Origin: Candidatus Aenigmatarchaeota archaeon
GTDB lineage: Archaea > Aenigmatarchaeota > Aenigmatarchaeia > QMZP01
NCBI GenBank assembly: GCA_016185435.1
Contig: JACPNN010000013.1
Span: 1 to 64,000, forward strand
Length of the DNA: 64,000 bases
Direction: 5' to 3'
The position numbers were made by a program, and so were the translations under genes. The notes beneath the pieces were generated by a model. That model saw only the letters and a program-made list of their open reading frames with translations, did no database searches and was not told the DNA's origin. This document shows, piece by piece, positions 16,150 through 24,214 of the stretch (position 1 is its first letter; the number at the start of each line of letters is the position of its first letter).

Positions 16150-17463
16150 CTATCCTTCCTGCATTTTCAGCCTTTTGATTATGCTCTCAAGGTTCATTCT
16201 TTCCTCTTTCCCTGTCTTCATGTCCTTCAGATGGAAGGCATTTTCCTTCATTTCCTTTTCCCCCACAACAATCACATAGGGCATGCCTGCCGAATTGGCA
16301 TAATCAAGCTGCTTCCTCAAAGGCCGTCCCATGAGGTCTGTCTCCGCATTTATGCCGTTTTCCCTTAAATTCCGGGCTATTCCTATCGCATCATTTCTCA
16401 GGGATTCATTCACGCTTGCCACAAGCACTTTAGTCTTGATCTTGGACATGTCAAGCATGCCCTCAGACTCCATTATGTCATAAAGCCTGTCGATTCCGAA
16501 GGAGAAGCCGGCGCAGGGTGTAGGTTGTCCTCCATAAAGGGCCACAAGGCTGTCATACCTGCCGCCTCCGGCCACGCTGCCCACATTCTTCTTTGCCTTA
16601 ATGGAAATCTCGAATATCGGGCCCGTATAATAATCCAGGCCCCTCACGAGGCTCAAATCAATCGAAATGTTCCGGATTCCATACGCTTTGGCCTTTTCTG
16701 CTATCCCTTCCAGCTCTTTTATCCCCTCATCAGCTTCGCTCAATCCCCCCAATTTCTTTCTTATTTTTTCGATCAGCTCTTCCGGCCTCCCTTTCAGGTC
16801 AATAAAGCCTAAAATATCAGACGCCTTCCTTTCCCCTATCACCCTGCCAAGCTCTTTTAAGGTTTCTTCCCTTCCCGCCTTCTCAAACTTGTCAAGGATC
16901 CTGAAAACAGCAGGCTCATCATCCTTTTCCACACCAGCAAATGAAAGAAGGATATTTAATATTTTCCTGTTATTGAGCCTTATTGAGTATTCATTAAAAC
17001 CAAGATTCATGAGAACACTCCCAGCAACGGCAAGGCACTCGGCCTCGCAGTCCATGCTTGCCGAACCGACAATGTCGACATCGGCCTGCCAGAATTCCCT
17101 GTATCTTCCAGATTGAGGGTTATCATATCTCCAGACCTGCTGAATCTGGTATCTCTTGAAGGGCTTTGGCAGCTGCGGGTTGCTGGCTATCACCCTGGCC
17201 AAAGGGACCGTCAGATCAAATCTCAATCCCAATTCCCTGTCACCTTTATCCTTGAAATAGTAAATCTCGTTCTTTATGGCCTCTCCTCCGCCCCCTTTGG
17301 CTGAAAGAAGCTCCCATGACTCAAAGGCAGGCGTCTCAAGGGGCTGGAAGCCGAACCTCTCGAAGATATTCCTCACGGTATCGATAATGTACTGCCTCTT
17401 GATCATCTCCTCAGGGAGGAAGTCCCTGGTTCCCTTGGGTGATTGGAACTTTGACATAGTCAT
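16150..17463 (-). CDS. hisS: Histidyl-tRNA synthetase
   Basis: A 437-residue class II synthetase that charges tRNA-His. It begins with FQSPKGTRDFLPEE. Motif 2 is LRFDLTVPLARVIA, the histidine-binding loop is SLVRGLDYYTGPIFE, motif 3 is GFSFGIDRL, and the C-terminal anticodon-binding domain contains LMGRPLRKQLDYAN. Length is normal. The ATG at 17463 overlaps the stop of the racemase gene in an ATGA arrangement, so translation is coupled. It is the last gene of a minus-strand run that starts at tRNA-His (19927). The tRNA and its synthetase are thus in one likely transcription unit. Confidence 0.95.
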   Translation of the reverse strand: MTMSKFQSPKGTRDFLPEEMIKRQYIIDTVRNIFERFGFQPLETPAFESWELLSAKGGGGEAIKNEIYYFKDKGDRELGLRFDLTVPLARVIASNPQLPKPFKRYQIQQVWRYDNPQSGRYREFWQADVDIVGSASMDCEAECLAVAGSVLMNLGFNEYSIRLNNRKILNILLSFAGVEKDDEPAVFRILDKFEKAGREETLKELGRVIGERKASDILGFIDLKGRPEELIEKIRKKLGGLSEADEGIKELEGIAEKAKAYGIRNISIDLSLVRGLDYYTGPIFEISIKAKKNVGSVAGGGRYDSLVALYGGQPTPCAGFSFGIDRLYDIMESEGMLDMSKIKTKVLVASVNESLRNDAIGIARNLRENGINAETDLMGRPLRKQLDYANSAGMPYVIVVGEKEMKENAFHLKDMKTGKEERMNLESIIKRLKMQEG

Positions 17464-18182
17464 AATTGACTTCCTAGGTTAAAACCTTTGGACTGGTATT
17501 CCGTAGCTCTGTTTACCGTTACTTGCGCCAGCACCTTGATGGTGTCGATGAACTGGATTTCAGGCATGCATAGATCAAGGAGAGGCAGTTCGGTGCAGCC
17601 GAGGACTATACACTGCGCTCCTTCTGTACACATTCTTTTGGCGATCGAGGCAATGATTTCGACATCGGCCATGCTGCGCCGGCCGGCCATTGTTGACTCG
17701 ATTATGCCGGAAATGTCCTTCTGCTCCAGCGTGGTAACCGGCACACTGCTGATTCCAAATGGTTCAAGAGCCTGTTCGTAGAGCCGGCTCCGAACAGTCG
17801 TCTCAGTTCCCATAATGCCGACTTTCGCAAAGTTGCGATCCTTTAGAAACCGCGCAGTTTCCTCGACGATGTTGATGACCGGTATGCCGACCGAGCTGCG
17901 CAGGTCCTTGATAAAGACCTGCACCGAGTTGCAGGGGATGGCAATGAATTCGCAGCTACAACTTTCCAGTTTCCGCGCCGCTGTCAGTAACATTTCCCTA
18001 ACCCCAACTTCGTTTTCCAGGTCGTACAGGACATCGGGTATCGGCAGGTTGCAGATGAACATCTTCGGGTAGTCGCTGTCATTTGTGGCTGCATATTTGC
18101 GCTGGAACAGTCTGATTATTTCCATGTAAAACCTTGCCGTCGCTTCCGGCCCCATGCCGCCGATGATGCCGATTGTTTTCAT
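17460..18182 (-). CDS. Aspartate/glutamate racemase family protein
   Basis: A 240-residue cofactor-independent racemase. Both catalytic cysteines are present: FIAIPCNSVQ (Cys about 84) and VLGCTELPL (Cys about 195). The N-terminus IGIIGGMGPEATARFYMEII is the family signature. It probably makes a D-amino acid, with Asp or Glu the likely substrate. Both ends use ATGA overlaps, with the unknown gene upstream and hisS downstream. Codon use is GC-rich with many CGC and CTG codons, unlike hisS, which hints at acquisition. Why a racemase sits in a tRNA-His/HisRS operon is not obvious. Confidence 0.9.
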   Translation of the reverse strand: MKTIGIIGGMGPEATARFYMEIIRLFQRKYAATNDSDYPKMFICNLPIPDVLYDLENEVGVREMLLTAARKLESCSCEFIAIPCNSVQVFIKDLRSSVGIPVINIVEETARFLKDRNFAKVGIMGTETTVRSRLYEQALEPFGISSVPVTTLEQKDISGIIESTMAGRRSMADVEIIASIAKRMCTEGAQCIVLGCTELPLLDLCMPEIQFIDTIKVLAQVTVNRATEYQSKGFNLGSQL

Positions 18183-19204
18183 CCGATTTCCCTCATTATC
18201 TTGGAGAAGATGTCCAAAGTGGCATCAACGGCTTCGTCCACATAGCCAAGCTCTTTGGCAATCCGGGAGAATTGCCACATTGTTTCCGGCCGCGTTTTTT
18301 GCAGAAAGGCCCGCGCTTGGTCGATGTCCATGTCGAAAGTTATATCTTCTCTGTTCCGATATGGTGCTACGCTGCCTACTGACGGTGTAATGGCATCCTG
18401 GGAATAGGCAAAAATGAAGCTCACGTCAGCCCTAGCAATCAGCCTGTCGAAAACCTTCTCCTTCTGGCCACCAATCTTGAGCCGCACGTCGCTTGTTTGC
18501 TTGAGTGCCAGGGCCTCGGCTATCTCCAGAGGAACATACAGCAGCGACGGGTCGCTTGCTCGGTATTTCAGAGGAACTGCGGTTTGCCATTCCTTCCTGT
18601 TTTCTGGCAATCTTTCAAGCAATCCGGACAGTTCATCCACATAGCTGTCTAGAACGAACAACTCCCGTGCCGTCAGCATGAGTACCTCTGCCCCGGCTTG
18701 CTTGGCCATGACCTGGAAAACCGTCTTGCGCCGCTCTTCTTTGCCAACGTCAGACAGTTCCAGCATCTTGCTTAATATGCCAGCCGGCTTCTCGGAAAGC
18801 TTGATGTCCAGTTGGTTGAGGAAATCATACGGGTAGGCATCATAAATAATTGCAGTGGGTTTCCTGCCGGAAAGACTTTCCGCAGACTGCTGGTATTTCC
18901 GGATAGCTATCATTATCAGTAGGTTGCGGTACTGTTCCAGGTCTCCGCCGATTCCGAAGTAGGCATTTGGCACTTCTTCAAGGGCCTTCAGCCTTGATAC
19001 TAGCGGCTTCCTATAATAACCACTTCTGCCTTCTGGGGCAAGATATGGCGCCTGGAAGATAGAAAAGAACGTCTGGACACCAGCAGGCGGCACGTCGGAC
19101 AACAGGCCTTTCACATTCGGCAGCTTAAGGTAATCTGTACCGCGCCGCAACTGTTCATAGCCGATCTTATCCTCTATTTTCTTGATAGGATTGTCAGTAA
19201 CCAT
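18179..19204 (-). CDS. Unknown protein of the tRNA-His/HisRS operon
   Basis: A 341-residue soluble protein that I do not recognise. Visible stretches are KPTAIIYDAYPYDFLNQLDI, AYFGIGGDLEQYRNLLIMIA and VFQVMAKQAGAEVLMLTAREL, which suggest an alpha/beta fold. There is no signal peptide or membrane segment. ATG 19204 is preceded by GGTGAT, a good Shine-Dalgarno sequence; a GTG at 19216 is also in frame. Its stop overlaps the racemase start (ATGA). The composition is close to the racemase and different from hisS, so the two were probably acquired together. It may use or make the racemase product. This is inference from position only. Confidence 0.7.
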   Translation of the reverse strand: MVTDNPIKKIEDKIGYEQLRRGTDYLKLPNVKGLLSDVPPAGVQTFFSIFQAPYLAPEGRSGYYRKPLVSRLKALEEVPNAYFGIGGDLEQYRNLLIMIAIRKYQQSAESLSGRKPTAIIYDAYPYDFLNQLDIKLSEKPAGILSKMLELSDVGKEERRKTVFQVMAKQAGAEVLMLTARELFVLDSYVDELSGLLERLPENRKEWQTAVPLKYRASDPSLLYVPLEIAEALALKQTSDVRLKIGGQKEKVFDRLIARADVSFIFAYSQDAITPSVGSVAPYRNREDITFDMDIDQARAFLQKTRPETMWQFSRIAKELGYVDEAVDATLDIFSKIMREIG

Positions 19205-19209
19205 ATCAA

Positions 19210-19836
19210 TCACCACAGCTTAAGCTCTTCCTTTGTCGGCTTGCGGCCGAAATATTTCATCAGAAATTCTTCGGCCTCGCTAATCCATCGTTGCTCTGGC
19301 GTCCCTCCATTAGACCACACGTCCTTGTCTTTTTCCGTAAACGTGTCAAGATAGTGAAGCTTGTTTGATTCGAAAAGCCGGTAAATCAGATCTTTTGCCA
19401 CGCTTCGATAGGTTGGATCTATCAACTGGTCTTTGGAAACTGTTTCATCAAGGGCGACAGATCTGAAAATTTCGAATTGGTTTCCGGTGCAGAATCTTAA
19501 CGGAGGGCAAAATTCGAGCTTGGGCAGGTATAGAAGCTCGTATTTAACCCTAACACCATCATTTCCAGTTTTTTCCAATTCAATATCATAATCTTGCTCA
19601 TCGTCCTCACTCTGCTTATACCTGTCTCCCTTTCCAAATTTTCTTCTGTATCTAGGTTCTCCAAATATAAAAGGATATTTTTCCAGTGCATATTGAGTAA
19701 GAAAATAATCCATTAATTCATTTGCGCCAGGAGGCCCAATGTCTATTTTTTCCCCGAATGGTACAGGTGTTCTACCAGTGAGATTAAATTCGGCTATCAA
19801 TGCTTCTATCAGTCTCTCAGTTCTAGGGTTTCTCAT
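19210..19836 (-). CDS. Unknown protein directly downstream of tRNA-His
   Basis: A 208-residue soluble, charged protein starting MRNPRTERLIEALIAEFNLT. The first half holds PFGEKIDIGPPGANELMDYF and a very acidic loop (SEDDEQDYDIELE). The second half has LRFCTGNQFEIFRSVALDE. I do not recognise a family. The start at 19836 has a clear ribosome binding site, GAGGTGAT (19842-19849); the 19908 start would read through the tRNA and is rejected. It begins 18 bases after the tRNA-His 3' end and abuts the next gene, so it should be released by tRNA processing of a common transcript. Confidence 0.7.
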   Translation of the reverse strand: MRNPRTERLIEALIAEFNLTGRTPVPFGEKIDIGPPGANELMDYFLTQYALEKYPFIFGEPRYRRKFGKGDRYKQSEDDEQDYDIELEKTGNDGVRVKYELLYLPKLEFCPPLRFCTGNQFEIFRSVALDETVSKDQLIDPTYRSVAKDLIYRLFESNKLHYLDTFTEKDKDVWSNGGTPEQRWISEAEEFLMKYFGRKPTKEELKLW

Positions 19837-20163
19837 TTTTATCACCTCTTTCAGGGCCAGGCCCGGGAATTGAACCCGTACCTGAGGCTCCACAGGCCTC
19901 TGTGCCATCCCCTACACCATCCTGGCCATTTTTGAAAATCAGGAATGCAATATTTTTCCTTAAATCAATGGCTATAGAGATGTCAGAATCAGTATCAAGA
20001 GCGAAATTCTTTCTTATATCGGAAGGAATCGATATCCTTCCCTTTGAATCTATCCTTGCCTTCCTGAAAACAAGGCTCTTAGAGGCAATCTTATCTCTAA
20101 ATAAATCGGCTATGAACTAGCCTCCTGCTTTTCCTGCCTACTATGAACTGAACCACCTTTCAT
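19823..20163 (-). pseudogene. AbrB/MazE-like DNA-binding gene with a frameshift, running into tRNA-His
   Basis: From ATG 20163 the frame reads MKGGSVHSRQEKQEASS and stops at 20110. One base shifted, the sequence continues open from 20116 as FIADLFRDKIASKSLV, then RKARIDSKGRISIPSDIRKN, a typical AbrB/SpoVT swapped-hairpin motif. After that comes a strand and a low-complexity tail that passes through tRNA-His to a stop at 19823. No in-frame start exists in the AbrB frame. Adding one T in AGTTCATAG would restore one protein. The tail over the tRNA is probably read-through, not function. Genuine decay and sequence error are both possible. Confidence 0.6.
19855..19927 (-). tRNA. tRNA-His (GTG)
   Basis: The minus strand folds as a tRNA. 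The acceptor is GCCAGG/CCTGGC, the D stem GTGT/GCAC, and the anticodon stem a perfect GAGGC/GCCTC. The anticodon loop is CTGTGGA (anticodon GTG) and the T loop TTCAATT. Position -1 is G (19927) opposite C73, the identity element of tRNA-His. CCA is not encoded. Two A-G mismatches meet at the acceptor/T-stem junction (7:66 and 49:65), which is unusual. It heads the minus-strand run that ends with hisS. Confidence 0.88.
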
Positions 20164-20226
20164 GATAATCACCGATATGGATAATGGATGAGCATGTATT
20201 TATAAATGAGGTGGGATGGCGGAATA

Positions 20227-20703
20227 TCACGGCATGTACTCTCTGAGAGCCATCCTGAGGGCTTCCAGGGCTTCATCTCGTGTCAGGCCGTAACCTCTTA
20301 TAATCTTTCCAAGGGTTTGAGTATTGATGCCTCTGTATTTTCCCTCCTCTATAGTAGAAACAGATGCATGGCTTAATCCGGACATGCGCGCCGCCTCTCT
20401 TTGAGTGTAGCCTTTCCTTAAGCGCGCTTTCAGCAGATATTGCCCAAGACTTGTATCCGTTCCTTCGTATTCTGCCTCTTCTCCGGATAGTTCTTCATAT
20501 TTCAGCACAGCGCACAGTTTGTTTATCTTTTTCCGGTGCCTGCCGATTTTTGCCAGAGATTCCCCGAATTCCGGAGAGTCATATCCATGCCCCTTTCCTT
20601 TGGCAGAAGCTCTAATAGCCTCACCCTCGCACAGATGAAGCTGATGGAGAAGCTCTTCGAGGGCTTTTTGGTAAATTTCAGCTTCTTCTTTTTCATCATT
20701 CAT
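20227..20703 (-). CDS. XRE-family HTH protein
   Basis: A 158-residue protein. The N-terminal 80 residues are helical and charged. The C-terminal part is a Cro/CI-type helix-turn-helix, LGQYLLKARLRKGYTQREAA, with RMSGLSHASVSTIEEGKYRG next and NTQTLGKIIRGYGLTRDEAL completing the five-helix domain. It is probably a transcriptional regulator or antitoxin-type repressor. It is followed, 63 bases later, by the broken AbrB-like gene in the same direction, so the pair may once have been a regulatory module. Start at ATG 20703; no alternative needed. Confidence 0.85.
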   Translation of the reverse strand: MNDEKEEAEIYQKALEELLHQLHLCEGEAIRASAKGKGHGYDSPEFGESLAKIGRHRKKINKLCAVLKYEELSGEEAEYEGTDTSLGQYLLKARLRKGYTQREAARMSGLSHASVSTIEEGKYRGINTQTLGKIIRGYGLTRDEALEALRMALREYMP

Positions 20704-20807
20704 AGCAATTCATGCAAAACTCAGAAATTTAAGCTTCTGCCACGTCATTTAACACAATATTTGCAATCCTAGTCTGCTGCCTCTCACGAACATGGCTCTT
20801 ATTAAAA

Positions 20808-21665
20808 ATGAATGCAATTGCTGATATGGTGGGAGAAAAAAATATAGCCGACTACTATGACAACTGCGAAATCGATTACAGGCTTATCTGGGACCTGAAA
20901 AGAAGCATGTCGATACACTATGGATACTGGGATAAAGGCACAAGGAACCTCCATGATGCTCTTCTCAACACCAATCGCATAATGGCCCGGAGGATAGGGA
21001 TCAGTAGAAGGGACCACGTCCTTGATGCAGGCTGCGGTGTTGGAGGCTCTTCGATATTTCTTGCAAGGAACTATGGCTGCACTGTGGAAGGGATAACGCT
21101 CAGCAGGCGACAGGTCAGGAAGGCAAGGCTGAATGCTGAAAGGCATGGGGTTGGCGGGAGTGTTTCGTTCCATGTCGGGAATTTCATGGATACAGGCTTC
21201 CCTGACGGGTCCTTTGATGCCATCTGGGCCATCGAAAGCGTATGCCATGCAGACAGAAAAGCAGATTTCATGAAAGAAGCATATAGGGTTCTCAAAGAAG
21301 GGGGCAGAATTGTGATTGCGGATGGTTTCAAAGCAGAGGGTATAGAGCCGGAGGAAGAAAAGCTGCTGGAAAAAATGATCAGGGGATGGAGCGTCCCCAA
21401 TCTCTCAACTGTTAATGCTTTCTGCAGGAGCATGCGAAAAGTAGGTTTCAGGAATGTAAAAATGACAGATGAGACCCTGCACATATTGCCTTCTTCCAGG
21501 AGGCTGTATTATGCGTCTTTTCCAGGCTTGCTGATCACCAAGCTTGGCGAAGTTGCCCGCATAAGAAACAGAATACAGACGGCCAATGTTATGGCAGCTT
21601 ATTATCAATACAAGGCCCTCAGGAAAGGTGTCTGGAGATACGGCCTCGTGTCGGCAGAAAAATGA
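20808..21665 (+). CDS. SAM-dependent methyltransferase (class I, sterol/tocopherol-type)
   Basis: A 285-residue methyltransferase. Motif I is VLDAGCGVGGSSIFLAR, motif II/III includes FPDGSFDAIWAIESVCHAD, and post-motif VLKEGGRIVIADGF follows. The N-terminal start 'IADYYDNCEIDYRLIWDL...MSIHYGYWD' and the GCGVGGSS form match the group with gamma-tocopherol, sterol and small-molecule C-methyltransferases. Substrate cannot be read from sequence; a lipid, quinone or isoprenoid is likely given the family. A monocistronic gene converging on nreA. Confidence 0.88.
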   Translation: MNAIADMVGEKNIADYYDNCEIDYRLIWDLKRSMSIHYGYWDKGTRNLHDALLNTNRIMARRIGISRRDHVLDAGCGVGGSSIFLARNYGCTVEGITLSRRQVRKARLNAERHGVGGSVSFHVGNFMDTGFPDGSFDAIWAIESVCHADRKADFMKEAYRVLKEGGRIVIADGFKAEGIEPEEEKLLEKMIRGWSVPNLSTVNAFCRSMRKVGFRNVKMTDETLHILPSSRRLYYASFPGLLITKLGEVARIRNRIQTANVMAAYYQYKALRKGVWRYGLVSAEK

Positions 21666-21677
21666 ATGGCTTGCAAA

Positions 21678-22835
21678 TCACACAAAACTCGCAATCCTAG
21701 TCTGCTGCCTCATATGCCTGAGAAGCCTGCTTTCTGCCCTGTACCTCTCCATGGGCAGTGCAAGCCTTGATGATATGTATTCCAGTGCTGCCATTAAATT
21801 TGAAAATCCTGCAGGTTTCGACTGCATGGCCTTTCTGGTCTCTTCCCTGCACAGCCATACTCCTGTCGGAATGTAGCCTCTGTAAGCTTCTCGGAATACA
21901 ACCACTCCTGCCTGTTTCTGCATTCTTTCCAAGGCTTCAAGAACGGCAAATTTCACTGAATAAAAACAACCTCCTACAGAAGAGTATCCGGTCTTTCCGG
22001 TGTACGGCTCCCAGTCCGAGAACAGGAGCTCCTCACTGCCCATCACATGGAGGAAGGTCTCCATCCATTCGTACTGCCAGTAAGTGGGCAAAAGAAGTAT
22101 CACGAAATTGTTCTTCATGGCCTGGAACTGGTACGCCTGATATGTGTCAATCATTTCATATTCCTTCACCTTTTTCAGCAAATAGCCGGCCAAAGTATCA
22201 TCAACCGCTGTTATGCTCCATCTTGTCGGGACAAGCTTCCTGTTCTTCCCGAGGCCCATCGTGCCGACTGAAAAGGCCTTCTGTATCTGGGAGAACAGGA
22301 GATTTTTGTTGTATAAATCAACAACAGCTTCAGCCGCTTTTAGGTCAGCGTCATAATATACTTTTTCCAGTTGATACTCCCATTTGACATTTGAGAAATC
22401 AAGAGATTTTATGGGTGCAGATGGGCCAAATGGGCTGTGGTCCATGTTGAATGTGACGCCTCTTGGCCTGCTCTTGAATTCGGCCTCTGTCTCTGGGGAC
22501 TGTTTTGCTATAGCTATTTCTTGCAGCTGGCTGACGAATCTGCTGTCAAGATCCTTTATTGAGACAAGGGATTTTCCTCTCACCAGCTGCAGTCTGAAAT
22601 TCACAATTGTCTGCAAGAATCTGTTATCCAGCCAGCCTTCAGGCGTATCGAGGCCGGATGTGTCGCCATGAGACGGGGTAAGCATCGGCCCAGCATACAC
22701 TTTAGGATAGCCTGACCGGCCGATAAAGACAGAAGGAGGGGAAGTCCCTTCAAGCCTCTCGCCGACTTCCACAGACCTGAAGCGGCCTGTCCTTGAGGTG
22801 AGCTTTTTCAGGTAAACGCCCTTGCCGATGGCCAT
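21678..22835 (-). CDS. nreA: NreA-family DNA repair protein with C-terminal PCNA-binding motif
   Basis: A 385-residue member of the archaeal Nre family, which acts in DNA damage repair with PCNA. Characteristic stretches are SVFIGRSGYPKVYAGPM, VTFNMDHSPFGPSAPI and YQAYQFQAMKNNFVILLLP. The last residues QTRIASFV form a PIP box (Q-x-x-h-x-x-F-aromatic/hydrophobic). Many Nre proteins begin with a cysteine zinc finger; it is absent here, where the protein starts MAIGKGVYLKK. FEN1, another PCNA client, is nearby. Confidence 0.85.
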   Translation of the reverse strand: MAIGKGVYLKKLTSRTGRFRSVEVGERLEGTSPPSVFIGRSGYPKVYAGPMLTPSHGDTSGLDTPEGWLDNRFLQTIVNFRLQLVRGKSLVSIKDLDSRFVSQLQEIAIAKQSPETEAEFKSRPRGVTFNMDHSPFGPSAPIKSLDFSNVKWEYQLEKVYYDADLKAAEAVVDLYNKNLLFSQIQKAFSVGTMGLGKNRKLVPTRWSITAVDDTLAGYLLKKVKEYEMIDTYQAYQFQAMKNNFVILLLPTYWQYEWMETFLHVMGSEELLFSDWEPYTGKTGYSSVGGCFYSVKFAVLEALERMQKQAGVVVFREAYRGYIPTGVWLCREETRKAMQSKPAGFSNLMAALEYISSRLALPMERYRAESRLLRHMRQQTRIASFV

Positions 22836-22933
22836 GAATAATTATTGTTCGGACTGTTTTTATAGGCTGACAGGGGAGGAGGCCGCTTTGCCGGTTGAAT
22901 TCGATATTTATTCTACCCACTCTAAAGCTATTC

Positions 22934-24214
22934 ATGGAAGGCATTGGAGAAAGCAGCCTTTTTGAATCCAAAGATAGAAAATTGTTGCCGCTTTTTCTCC
23001 TTTCCCTCGTCCTGATATCAGTCATAGTCGGCAACTTTTTCTCAACATTTTTCACAACTCTGATATCTGTTTTCGTGCTTTCCCTTATCTACTCCGCCAT
23101 AAAAATCAGGGCCCTCAACCATGATTTGTTCATGAAATTCAAGGAAACATGCTACATACTGGCCTTTTCGCTTCTGACCACGCTGATTTTTGCTGTCGTC
23201 TTTCCCTTCATAATTTTCCATGATTCGTTCTCTAGCATTTATGTTATCAATTTTATCTATGGCCTCCCTGTAGTCTTTGTTTTCTTTTTCTGCCTCTACT
23301 TTTTCGGGAGCCTTCTGAAAGAAGAATGGATAGAATATGGCTATTTTGCCAGAAACTCGCTTCTTCTATCAGTTATTCTGGCTGTGATTTCATTTATTCT
23401 GGCTGTCTGGGTGATGAACTATATTTTTGAATCGCAGACATCAATGTTTTATGAAACGTATGGTCACATCGCCAAACAACAGGAAGAGACGACTAACTTG
23501 TATCATGAAGGCCAGGTATTCGTAGAAATCAATGAATATCATGACAACTTTTTGGAAGAAGCTAAAATGCAGATGGAAAGGACAGAGGCTTTTGAGTCGG
23601 AAAGAGGGGCTTGTGTGCTGAAAGAGTGCGAAAAAGTTGTAATAGATAACATTTATAACTCGATTGTTTTTGCGGTGACTTCGCACTCTATCGAAACGTC
23701 ATTGGGGATAGCAAACAATGAAACGGCATACATAGAATCCGAACTGTTCAAAGAAAACTTCACCTCCCTTGAGGAATATCTTGGCTTCCTTAAGGAAAAC
23801 GTCGAATACCTGAGCTTTAATTTAACACCGATGAGCAATGATGAAAGAGAAGATCTGAGGCTTCTTGAGTCTGATTTCTCATATAATGAGGGGAGGAAGC
23901 TATACGAAAAATATATCTTATCCAATAAAGGAGAAATTTTTTTTAACTTATTCCCCGAGCCAGATTCAATATTTTCCAGAAGCCTGTTCTATGTGGCTGA
24001 ACATTCAGCATTTCAGAAGCACTTAATAAGAACAGCAGCGAAAACTCAGATTTATCTGCAGCGAATCAGCATAAATGAGGAGCTGCCAGCTAAATTATAT
24101 AATGGCAGATATGCAAACGAGTCGATAGAAAGCAAAATAATACGGTACAAAATTCTCAAGTACTGGATAGAACGGTTTATACAAGCAAGGGAAAGCGAAG
24201 AACAAAATGGCTAA
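22934..24214 (+). CDS. Membrane protein with long extracytoplasmic/cytoplasmic helical domain
   Basis: A 426-residue protein. Five hydrophobic segments lie in the first ~170 residues (for example LFLLSLVLISVIVGNFFSTF and VVFVFFFCLYFFG). They are followed by about 250 mostly helical, acidic residues that contain a cysteine pair (RGACVLKECEKVV). The ATG at 22934 lies 27 bases after a TATA box (22905-22913); the earlier ATG at 22895 is upstream of that box. It overlaps the 3' end of FEN1 by 4 bases, tail to tail. AT content rises towards its 3' end. No family recognised. Confidence 0.68.
   Translation: MEGIGESSLFESKDRKLLPLFLLSLVLISVIVGNFFSTFFTTLISVFVLSLIYSAIKIRALNHDLFMKFKETCYILAFSLLTTLIFAVVFPFIIFHDSFSSIYVINFIYGLPVVFVFFFCLYFFGSLLKEEWIEYGYFARNSLLLSVILAVISFILAVWVMNYIFESQTSMFYETYGHIAKQQEETTNLYHEGQVFVEINEYHDNFLEEAKMQMERTEAFESERGACVLKECEKVVIDNIYNSIVFAVTSHSIETSLGIANNETAYIESELFKENFTSLEEYLGFLKENVEYLSFNLTPMSNDEREDLRLLESDFSYNEGRKLYEKYILSNKGEIFFNLFPEPDSIFSRSLFYVAEHSAFQKHLIRTAAKTQIYLQRISINEELPAKLYNGRYANESIESKIIRYKILKYWIERFIQARESEEQNG

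Noticed and set aside
19902..20120. Plus-strand 72-codon frame over tRNA-His
   Set aside because: It is the complement of the tRNA and of the AbrB-like frame, which carries the recognisable motif.
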